A DNA stretch of 64,000 nucleotides, taken from contig NZ_LT629705.1 of NCBI RefSeq assembly GCF_900103875.1, positions 5,279,001 through 5,343,000 of the forward strand. Reading direction: 5' to 3'. The notes under the pieces were generated by a model that was given only the letters and a program-made list of their open reading frames with translations, was not told the origin of the DNA and made no database searches. Position 1 is the first letter of the stretch. Each line of letters begins with the position of its first letter. The DNA is from Pseudomonas arsenicoxydans. GTDB lineage: Bacteria > Pseudomonadota > Gammaproteobacteria > Pseudomonadales > Pseudomonadaceae. Positions 57,340-64,000 of this stretch are shown piece after piece. The position numbers and the translations under genes were made by a program.

Positions 57340-57599
57340 AGGATCCTTGAACGTACAAGTGCGCGGCCAGTTGGCCAAATCAAAGCGGCTGTTAAATCAA
57401 AGGGGCTTATCATAGCCGATGCCGTCAAGTCGCTGACAGAGCAGGCCCGAAAACGGCTGCATTTAATCGGATGCAAATGAAAAACAGCCTCGAAATTCGC
57501 GCCCGGCACGCTAAACTGCGCACCTTGGCCGAATCTGGCCGGACCGGTTGAGGGCTTCAATGCCTCGAAACCCACGAATTCATTGATAGAGTACCGATC

Positions 57600-58106
57600 A
57601 TGACCCAAGTCAAACTGACCACCAACCATGGCGACATCGTCCTGGAACTGAACGCTGAAAAGGCACCGCTCACCGTTGCCAACTTCATCGAGTACGTCAA
57701 AGCCGGTCACTACGAAAACACCGTTTTCCACCGCGTCATCGGTAACTTCATGATCCAGGGCGGCGGTTTTGAGCCAGGCATGAAAGAAAAGAAAGACAAG
57801 CGCCCAAGCATCCAGAACGAAGCCGACAACGGCCTGCCGAACGTGAAATACAGCGTTGCCATGGCTCGCACCATGGAGCCGCATTCGGCTTCCGCCCAGT
57901 TCTTCATCAACGTGGCTGACAACAGCTTCCTGAACCACAGCGCCAAGACCACTCAGGGCTGGGGCTACGCCGTGTTCGCCAAAGTCGTTGAAGGCACCGA
58001 CGTTGTCGACAAGATCAAAGGCGTTTCCACCACCTCCAAAGCTGGCCACCAAGACGTACCTGCAGACGACGTGATCATCGAGAAAGCCGAGATCATCGAA
58101 GCGTGA
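57600..58106 (+). CDS. ppiB: Peptidyl-prolyl cis-trans isomerase B, cyclophilin type
   Basis: 168-residue cytosolic cyclophilin without signal peptide. Active-site segments [15 protein letters not shown] and [17 protein letters not shown] (catalytic Arg and the QFF strand) are intact. Its stop overlaps the lpxH GTG start by four bases (GTGA). Order glnS/ppiB/lpxH is standard for gammaproteobacteria. Confidence 0.96.
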   Translation: MTQVKLTTNHGDIVLELNAEKAPLTVANFIEYVKAGHYENTVFHRVIGNFMIQGGGFEPGMKEKKDKRPSIQNEADNGLPNVKYSVAMARTMEPHSASAQFFINVADNSFLNHSAKTTQGWGYAVFAKVVEGTDVVDKIKGVSTTSKAGHQDVPADDVIIEKAEIIEA

Positions 58107-58855
58107 TACTGCTGATTTCAGACTTGCATCTGGAAGAGGAGCGCCCGGACATTACCCGGGCGTTTCTGGATTTGCTCGCCGGACGTGCCCGCTCGGCGAG
58201 TGCGTTGTACATCCTGGGCGACTTTTTCGAGGCGTGGATTGGCGACGATGCCATGACGCCCTTTCAGCGTTCCATCTGCCAGGCCCTGCGCGATCTCAGC
58301 GACAGCGGCACGGCCATTTTTCTGATGCACGGCAATCGCGACTTCCTGCTCGGCCAGGCCTTTTGCAAACAGGCCGGCTGCACGTTGTTGAAAGACCCGA
58401 GCATCGTAGAGCTTTACGGCGAGCCAGTGCTCTTGATGCACGGCGACAGCCTCTGCACCCGCGACGAAGCCTATATGAAGCTGCGTCGCTACCTGCGCAA
58501 CCCCGTCACCCTGTTCATCCTGCGCTACCTGCCCTTGGGCACCCGGCACAAACTGGCGCGCAAGCTGCGCAGCGAAAGCCGTGCGCAAACGCGGATGAAA
58601 GCCAATGACATCGTCGATGTCACACCGCAGGAAGTGCCGCGGATCATGCAGGAATATGGCGTAAAGACCTTGATCCACGGGCACACCCATCGCCCGGCGA
58701 TTCACAAGTTGCAGATTGGCGAACAGGCGGCCAGGCGCATTGTGCTGGGAGATTGGGACCGCCAGGGCTGGGCGTTGCAGGTGGATGAGCAAGGGTTTGC
58801 ACTGGCGCCTTTCGACTTCGCCCCGCCGCCGCAACTGGCAGCCCCCGCTCCCTGA
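58103..58855 (+). CDS. lpxH: UDP-2,3-diacylglucosamine diphosphatase
   Basis: Lipid A enzyme that cleaves UDP-2,3-diacylglucosamine to lipid X at the inner membrane. 250 residues. Metallophosphoesterase motifs in order: [37 protein letters not shown] and GHTHRPAIH. The start is GTG at 58103, overlapping the ppiB stop, which gives the conserved [10 protein letters not shown]. Confidence 0.95.
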   Translation: MILLISDLHLEEERPDITRAFLDLLAGRARSASALYILGDFFEAWIGDDAMTPFQRSICQALRDLSDSGTAIFLMHGNRDFLLGQAFCKQAGCTLLKDPSIVELYGEPVLLMHGDSLCTRDEAYMKLRRYLRNPVTLFILRYLPLGTRHKLARKLRSESRAQTRMKANDIVDVTPQEVPRIMQEYGVKTLIHGHTHRPAIHKLQIGEQAARRIVLGDWDRQGWALQVDEQGFALAPFDFAPPPQLAAPAP

Positions 58856-58870
58856 CTCGAACACAAGAAC

Positions 58871-58963
58871 CTGTGGGAGCGGGCTTGCCCGCGATGACAA
58901 TGGATCATTCAACAACGTTGTTGAATGTGATTCCGCTATCGCGGGCAAGCCCGCTCCCACAGG
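58871..58963. repeat. Paired REP element (REPIN)
   Basis: Inverted copies of CTGTGGGAGCGGGCTTGCCC flank a centre that is itself a dyad, ATTCAACAACGTTGTTGAAT. Located between lpxH and the efflux operon end, 16 bases past lpxH. Confidence 0.9.
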
Positions 58964-58975
58964 GATTGTGGTGGC

Positions 58976-60505
58976 TTAGTGGCCGGCGGCCGCAGGGCCT
59001 GCTTTAGCAGCGAACGGCGGTTTTGCCAGCCAGACAATCACGATCAACCCCATGAACGCCCACCCCAGCAATGTGAAGTAATCCACGGTGGACAGCATGT
59101 AGGCCTGACTGGTCAGCACGTGATCGAGCTGCGCATACGCCGGATTGCCCGCGCCGCCCAGATTGTTCAGCGCCTCACGGGTCGCCGGCTCGTACGTTGT
59201 AATGCTTTCACTCAAATATGCATGATGCTGGTCCGCCCGACGAATCCAGATCCACGTCGTCAACGACGCCGCGAAACTGCCGCCCAACGTTCGCAGGAAC
59301 GTCGCCAGGCCAGCGCCATCGGCGATCTGGCTCGGTGGCAAGTCCGACATCAGGATGCTCAAGGTCGGCATGAAGAACAGCGCCACGCCAATGCCCATGA
59401 ACAGCTGCACTAGCGCGATGTGCTGGAAGTCCACTTCGTTGGTGAACCCGGCACGCATGAAGCAGCTCAGGCCAATCGCCAGGAAGGCCAGCCCGGCCAG
59501 CAACCGCAGGTCGAATTTGTGCGCATATTTGCCGACAAACGGTGACATCAGCACCGGCAGAATCCCGATGGGCGCCACCGCCAGACCGGCCCATGTCGCC
59601 GTGTAGCCCATCTGCGTTTGCAACCATTGCGGCAGAATCAGGTTAATGCCGAAGAAGCCGGCGTAGCCCAATACCAGCACTATCGTGCCGATGCGGAAGT
59701 TGCGATAGGCAAACAGCCGCAGGTTGACCACCGGGTGTTGGTCGGTCATTTCCCAGATCACGAACACCGCCAGCGCGATCACCGAAATTGCCGCGCCGAT
59801 GAGGATGAAGTTCGACTCGAACCAATCCAGGTCGTTGCCTTTGTCGAGGATCACCTGCAACGCGCCGACGCCAATGATCAGCGTGATCAATCCGACGTAG
59901 TCCATCGGCTGACGACTGGTTTCCACCGGGCGCGTCTTCAGTTGCTGGCGCACTACCATCGCCGCAAAGATCCCGATCGGTACGTTGATAAAGAAAATCC
60001 ACGGCCAGCTGTAACTGTCGGTGATCCAGCCACCAAGAATCGGCCCGGCAATCGGCGCCACCACCGTGACCATCGCCAGCAACGCCAAGGCCATGCCGCG
60101 CCTGGCGGGCGGATAGACCGCGATCAGCAACGTCTGCGTCATCGGGTACAACGGCCCCGCGACCAGACCTTGCAGCACCCGAAACCCGATCAGTTCCGGC
60201 ATCGAGGTCGAGATACCGCACAGAAACGAAGCCAGTACGAACAGGATGGTCGCCCAGAGAAACAGCTTCACCTCACCGAAACGCCGGCTCAGCCAACCGG
60301 TCAGCGGCAAGGCGATGGCGTTGCTCACGGCAAATGAAGTGATCACCCACGTGCCCTGCTCCGAGCTCACGCCCAGGTTGCCGGAAATGGTCGGCAGCGC
60401 CACGTTGGCGATGGTGGTGTCGAGCACTTGCATGAAGGTCGCCAGCGACAGGCCGATGGTGCTGAGCAGCAGGCTGGGCGGGGTGAAAGACGCGTTATTG
60501 CTCAT
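58976..60505 (-). CDS. emrB: DHA2-family multidrug efflux MFS transporter (EmrB-like)
   Basis: 509-residue inner-membrane drug/proton antiporter with about 14 helices. Family stretches: MQVLDTTIANVALPTISGNL (motif D1), WLSRRFGEVKLFLWAT (motif A), and RVLQGLVAGPLYPMTQTLLI followed by motif C-like VAPIAGPILGGWI. Last gene of the marR-OMF-emrA-emrB operon, 65 bases after emrA. Substrate not predictable. Confidence 0.93.
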   Translation of the reverse strand: MSNNASFTPPSLLLSTIGLSLATFMQVLDTTIANVALPTISGNLGVSSEQGTWVITSFAVSNAIALPLTGWLSRRFGEVKLFLWATILFVLASFLCGISTSMPELIGFRVLQGLVAGPLYPMTQTLLIAVYPPARRGMALALLAMVTVVAPIAGPILGGWITDSYSWPWIFFINVPIGIFAAMVVRQQLKTRPVETSRQPMDYVGLITLIIGVGALQVILDKGNDLDWFESNFILIGAAISVIALAVFVIWEMTDQHPVVNLRLFAYRNFRIGTIVLVLGYAGFFGINLILPQWLQTQMGYTATWAGLAVAPIGILPVLMSPFVGKYAHKFDLRLLAGLAFLAIGLSCFMRAGFTNEVDFQHIALVQLFMGIGVALFFMPTLSILMSDLPPSQIADGAGLATFLRTLGGSFAASLTTWIWIRRADQHHAYLSESITTYEPATREALNNLGGAGNPAYAQLDHVLTSQAYMLSTVDYFTLLGWAFMGLIVIVWLAKPPFAAKAGPAAAGH

Positions 60506-60570
60506 CGCGAATCCTTTGAAACCGGGCTGTCGCGGCGCCGTTCAACGGGCGCCGCGTGGGGATTGGCGAA

Positions 60571-61773
60571 TCAGCGTTGAACGGTTTTGCTGACCGCAGC
60601 GCTGTTGTCGTGGATCAACTGCGTGATCATCGCGTCGGCCTCGGCCAACTGACGGTCATACACGTTGGTGCTGAACGAAGCCTTTTGTGGCGGCTGTTGC
60701 GCCAGCACCGGGCCACTCTGGTCATGCAGGTTCACATCGACCTGAGTCGAGAGGCCGACCCGCAGCGGATGCTTGGCCAGTTCTTCGGCGTTGATGTGAA
60801 TCCGCACCGGTACGCGCTGGACGATCTTGATCCAGTTGCCGGTGGCGTTCTGCGCTGGCAGCAAGGCGAACGCGCTGCCGGTCCCGGCGCCGAGGCTGTC
60901 GATGGTGCCGCTGAATTTAACGTCGCTGCCGTACAGGTCGGCTTCGATGTCCACCGGCTGGCCGATGCGCATGTCACGCAGTTGGGTTTCCTTGAAGTTG
61001 GCGTCGATCCACAGCTGATCCAGCGGAATCACCGCCATCAGCGCAGTGCCTGGCTGAACCCGTTGACCCAGTTGCACGGAGCGCTTGGCCACATAACCGG
61101 TGACCGGCGCGATCAAGGTGCTGCGCGAATTGTTCAGGTAGGCCTGACGCAGCTGCGCGGCAGCCGCCATTACGTCTGGATGCGACGACACCACAGTGTC
61201 ATCCACCAACGCGCTGGTGGTTTTCAGTTGTTGCTTGGCGTTGGCCAGGGCGTTTTGTGCCGAGGTCAGGTCGTCGCGAGCGTGGGACAGTTCTTCCTGG
61301 GAAATCGCCCCGCCAGCGGCAAGGTTTTTCCGCCGATTGAAGTTGTCTTGCGCCTTTTGCACTTCTGCCTGCTGGGCGTTGACTTGGGCTTTCATGCCGT
61401 CGACGTTGCTATACAAGCCGCGAACCTGACGCACGGTGCGGGCCAGGTTGGCCTGGGCACTTTGCAGACCGACTTCGGCATCGTTCGGGTCAAAGTTGAT
61501 CAGCACCTGGCCTTCGTGGACCAGGTCGCCGTCGTCAGCACCGATGCTGACTACGGTGCCGGTGACCAGCGGGGTGATTTCCACCACATTGCCGTTCACA
61601 TAGGCGTCGTCAGTGCTTTCATTCCAGCGCCCGTAGAATTCGTGATAACCCCAGACACCGATGCCGGCGAGGATTACCACGATGGCGAGCACCACCAACA
61701 TGATTTTGCGTTTGCGCGGATTGCTCGTGTCTTGAGCATTGTCCGGGGCTTGAGATGTATCGGCAGTGGCCAT
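60571..61773 (-). CDS. emrA: HlyD-family efflux periplasmic adaptor (EmrA-like)
   Basis: 400 residues: short cytoplasmic N-terminus, one membrane helix (about 24-42), barrel-sandwich/lipoyl halves (TDDAYVNGNVVEITPLVTGT and SRSTLIAPVTGYVAKRSVQL), and a long coiled-coil hairpin between them (about 115-200). Links EmrB in the inner membrane to the outer-membrane channel encoded just upstream. 15 bases separate it from that gene. Confidence 0.94.
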   Translation of the reverse strand: MATADTSQAPDNAQDTSNPRKRKIMLVVLAIVVILAGIGVWGYHEFYGRWNESTDDAYVNGNVVEITPLVTGTVVSIGADDGDLVHEGQVLINFDPNDAEVGLQSAQANLARTVRQVRGLYSNVDGMKAQVNAQQAEVQKAQDNFNRRKNLAAGGAISQEELSHARDDLTSAQNALANAKQQLKTTSALVDDTVVSSHPDVMAAAAQLRQAYLNNSRSTLIAPVTGYVAKRSVQLGQRVQPGTALMAVIPLDQLWIDANFKETQLRDMRIGQPVDIEADLYGSDVKFSGTIDSLGAGTGSAFALLPAQNATGNWIKIVQRVPVRIHINAEELAKHPLRVGLSTQVDVNLHDQSGPVLAQQPPQKASFSTNVYDRQLAEADAMITQLIHDNSAAVSKTVQR

Positions 61774-61788
61774 GACAAATACCTTGAA

Positions 61789-63258
61789 TTAGTTGTGCTG
61801 TGTGGCTGGGGTTGCGTTGGCTGCGGTCAGGGTTTCGCCTTGGAAGCCACCGCCCAGCGCCTGCATCAGTTGGATCGACAAGTCGATCTGCTCGGCATTC
61901 AGGTTGGCCAGCTGACGCTGGGCCTGGAGCAATTGCTGCTCGATGCTGAGCACGTCCAGGTAGTTGCCGATGCCGGAACCGTACCGCTGGACCACGGTGT
62001 TGTAAGAATCCTGGGCAATGTCGGTGGCGTGTTGCTGAGCCCCGATCTGCCGGCCGATATCGCGCAACTGGTTGATGGTGTCGCTGACATCGCCCAGCGC
62101 TTTCACCAGGCTTTTGTTGTACTGCGCCACGGCGAGGTCGTAATCGGCGTCGCGCGAGTCGAGGTTGGCACGCAGGCGGCCACCATCGAAAATCGGCACG
62201 GAAATGGTCGGCGCGATGTTGAAGAAACGGCTCGCCGAACCAAACATCGCATCGCCCAGTAAAGATTCGGCACCCGCCGCCGCGCTCAAGTTCAAGTTGG
62301 GATAGAACTGGGTTTTGCCCGCGGCGATGTTCTTGCTCGCGGCCTCGACCCGCCAGCGCGCGGCCACCAGGTCAGGACGACGACCAAGCAATTCGGCCGG
62401 CAACACCGACGGCAAAGCAACGGCGCTGGCCTGAAGGACTTTCGGCCGGGCGATTTCGTTACCGCGGTCCGGGCCTTTGCCCAGCAGCACGGCCAAGGCG
62501 ATTTTCGCGCTTTGCAGGCGTTTTTCGGCTTCGATCAGGCTGGCTTCGGAGGTGGCTTCCAGGCTTTCGGTTTGCTGGAACTGGTACTGGCTATCGATCC
62601 CCGAACTCAAGCGACGCTGGCTCAGGTTGAGCATTTGCCGAGTACGCTTGAGGTCTTCATTTGCCAGGTCATAGACGATGTGAGCCTGGCCCAGATCGCT
62701 ATAGGCGCGGGCGACATCGGCAGACAAGGTCAGCTGAGCGGCCTGCTGGTCGACTTCGGCCGCACGGGCCTGGCCCAGCGCCGCTTCCCAGGCGTCACGC
62801 TGACCGCCCCAGAGGTCGAAGTTGTAATTGAAGCTGGCGCCGATATTGCGCACGGTGGCGTAAGTGCCGCCCTGCCCGCTCGGGTCTTGATCGCGGGACA
62901 GACGCGAACGGCTGACACCGGCGCTGGCGTCGAGGGTCGGCATGCGCGCAGCGTCGGCGGCATAGGCAGCGGCGCTGGCCTGATGCGCACGGGCGTCGGC
63001 GATTTGCATGTCTGGGCTGTCGTGCAGGGCTTCGCGGATCAGACCATCGAGTTGCGGATCGCCCAGGCTGGTCCACCAGTCGCTTTTCGGCCAGGCCGCC
63101 GGCGACAGGGTCACGCCGCTGAGGGATTGTCCGGCCTTGAGGTTTTTCGCATCGAGGCTGACGCCTTCGGTGGTCAGGCCGCTATAGCTGGCGCATCCGG
63201 CCAGGGTCATGGCCACCAGCACCAGGCTCAAACCGGCACGCAGGGTTTTACTGCTCAT
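61789..63258 (-). CDS. Outer-membrane efflux lipoprotein (NodT/OprM family)
   Basis: 489-residue TolC-like channel with a lipoprotein signal (lipobox LAGC, Cys about residue 22). Two OEP repeats; typical parts are GLTTEGVSLDAKNLKAG, LLGRRPDLVAARWRVEAASK and FDGGRLRANLDSRDADYDLA. It completes the tripartite pump with emrA and emrB. Its ATG overlaps the marR stop by four bases. Confidence 0.93.
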   Translation of the reverse strand: MSSKTLRAGLSLVLVAMTLAGCASYSGLTTEGVSLDAKNLKAGQSLSGVTLSPAAWPKSDWWTSLGDPQLDGLIREALHDSPDMQIADARAHQASAAAYAADAARMPTLDASAGVSRSRLSRDQDPSGQGGTYATVRNIGASFNYNFDLWGGQRDAWEAALGQARAAEVDQQAAQLTLSADVARAYSDLGQAHIVYDLANEDLKRTRQMLNLSQRRLSSGIDSQYQFQQTESLEATSEASLIEAEKRLQSAKIALAVLLGKGPDRGNEIARPKVLQASAVALPSVLPAELLGRRPDLVAARWRVEAASKNIAAGKTQFYPNLNLSAAAGAESLLGDAMFGSASRFFNIAPTISVPIFDGGRLRANLDSRDADYDLAVAQYNKSLVKALGDVSDTINQLRDIGRQIGAQQHATDIAQDSYNTVVQRYGSGIGNYLDVLSIEQQLLQAQRQLANLNAEQIDLSIQLMQALGGGFQGETLTAANATPATQHN

Positions 63259-63728
63259 TTGTCACCTACCCGCAGCAAGGTGATCGAGTCACCCGCCGCC
63301 ACCAATATTTTCTTGAGGATCTGTTCCAGGGTTTTCAGCTCATCCGGTGTGATCGCGCCAGCCAGTTCATTCATGGCGTCGGCGCCGATGTGCGGCAGCC
63401 GGTCGGCGAGCTTCTGGCCTTCTTCGGTCAGCACCAGTTGCACCTGACGGCGATCCGCCTCGGAACGCTGGCGGGCGAGGAAACCTTTCTGTTCCAGACG
63501 ATCGAGCATGCGGGTCATCGAACCGCTGTCCAGCGACAGGTGCCGGCACAGCTCGGCCGGCGTATCGACACCGAACTGGGCCATGATGATCAGCACTTTG
63601 AACTGCGCGGCGGTGATGCCGTGGGGCTCCATGTGCGTGTCGATGATCCGGTCCTTGAGCAGCGCAGCGCGCCCGAGCAGGAGGCCGAGATGGCAATTCT
63701 GGAATTCGTCTGGCGTGAAATGTTTCAT
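63255..63728 (-). CDS. MarR-family repressor of the efflux operon (EmrR-like)
   Basis: 157 residues: MarR winged helix with LCRHLSLDSGSMTRMLDRLE (recognition region) and the wing GFLARQRSEADRRQVQLVLT. First gene of the operon and translationally coupled to the next. Two perfect palindromes cover its promoter, so it very likely represses itself and the pump, released by ligands of the pump, as EmrR does in E. coli. Confidence 0.93.
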   Translation of the reverse strand: MKHFTPDEFQNCHLGLLLGRAALLKDRIIDTHMEPHGITAAQFKVLIIMAQFGVDTPAELCRHLSLDSGSMTRMLDRLEQKGFLARQRSEADRRQVQLVLTEEGQKLADRLPHIGADAMNELAGAITPDELKTLEQILKKILVAAGDSITLLRVGDK

Positions 63729-63743
63729 CTGACCACCAATTAG

Positions 63744-63798
63744 CTGCCTAGGCAGAGAATGTATGACGAGATGTTACTGCCTAGGCAGCGAATGTCAA
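63744..63798 (-). promoter_or_regulatory. Promoter and two MarR operators of the efflux operon
   Basis: On the minus strand, -35 TTGACA (63798-63793), 16-base spacer and -10 TAACAT (63776-63771). The perfect palindrome CTGCCTAGGCAG at 63777-63788 fills the spacer; an identical copy at 63744-63755 lies around +9 to +20. Centres are 33 bases apart, about three helical turns, so both dimers bind the same face. Confidence 0.82.
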
Positions 63799-63868
63799 CG
63801 TAATAGTTAGGTTGCTTTGTATTTAGCTGATCGGCGGCGGGGGGATAGAGGGGTCAATCGTCGGCAGG

Positions 63869-63900
63869 AACAGATTCACGCACATGATCGTGAACCTGTT
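63869..63900. terminator. Long hairpin after the porin gene
   Basis: GAACAGATTCACG and CGTGAACCTGTTC pair over 13 positions with one mismatch around ACATGAT-type loop. It lies 24 bases beyond the porin stop on the minus strand. No T-run follows, so terminator function is uncertain. Confidence 0.5.
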
Positions 63901-63923
63901 CGCCGATGGGCTTGAAGGCGGGC

Positions 63924-64000
63924 TTACATCAGAGGAATGGAATAGCTCACGATCAGGCGATTCTGATCCTGATTGCGGGCGATATCGCTGCGTGACATTG
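63924..64000 (-). CDS. OprD-family porin, C-terminal end only
   Basis: The last 25 codons of a minus-strand gene end MSRSDIARNQDQNRLIVSYS then IPLM and TAA. A terminal beta-strand with alternating hydrophobic residues and the ARNQDQNRLIVxY pattern is typical of OprD-like porins of Pseudomonas. The rest is outside the window, so the call rests on this short tail. Confidence 0.6.
   Translation of the reverse strand, partial: MSRSDIARNQDQNRLIVSYSIPLM

Overview
The window reads as chromosome from a fluorescent Pseudomonas (P. fluorescens group). Evidence: high GC; Pseudomonas-type gene orders (ftsK-lolA-rarA; trxB-aat-bpt-infA-clpA-clpS-cspD-icd/idh; nudJ-mnmA-hflD-purB; aceA-nuoA to nuoN); a fused nuoCD gene; two isocitrate dehydrogenases side by side; and paired REP elements with the GTGGGAGCGGGCTTGCCCGCGATG-like core (described here, not counted). 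No rRNA, tRNA, CRISPR array, insertion sequence or phage was seen.

Layout. 1-4154: rarA (partial), lolA and ftsK on the minus strand. 4463-11328: trxB, both L/F and Bpt-type aminoacyl-tRNA-protein transferases, infA, then clpA-clpS on the minus strand and cspD; this is an N-degron pathway cluster. 7300-8090 has no credible gene and is a large imperfect inverted repeat. 11391-15382: icd (homodimeric type) and idh (monomeric type), divergent. 15581-21910: nudJ, mnmA, hflD, purB, a RoxA-type ribosomal oxygenase, a GNAT protein and a small secretin-domain protein. 22406-23731: aceA behind a long structured leader with an RccR-like operator. 24380-39319: the complete 13-gene complex I operon. 39489-40031: antitoxin debris and an orphan XRE-type antitoxin.

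40513-43957 is the most interesting part: a compact four-gene cassette with its own promoter-like sequence, a 42-codon peptide gene, a terminator-like hairpin, then overlapping genes for a stand-alone YcaO enzyme, a class I SAM methyltransferase with an unrecognised N-terminal domain, and a proline-iminopeptidase-like alpha/beta hydrolase. It looks like an undescribed RiPP (ribosomally made, modified peptide) pathway in which the modified part of the precursor may lie at the N-terminus, with a C-terminal follower.

43980-44596: a DUF6124-like gene on the minus strand behind a strongly structured leader. 44947-50883: a six-gene ABC importer resembling the rhizobial glycerol transporter GlpSTPQV, preceded by a sigma-54 promoter and a cluster of TGAACAA repeats, and facing an AcoR-like sigma-54 activator (51290-53167). 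53257-58855: uppP, cysS, glnS, ppiB, lpxH. 58976-63728: a MarR-controlled EmrAB-OMF tripartite efflux operon with two perfect CTGCCTAGGCAG operators, one lying between the -35 and -10. The window ends in the last codons of an OprD-family porin.
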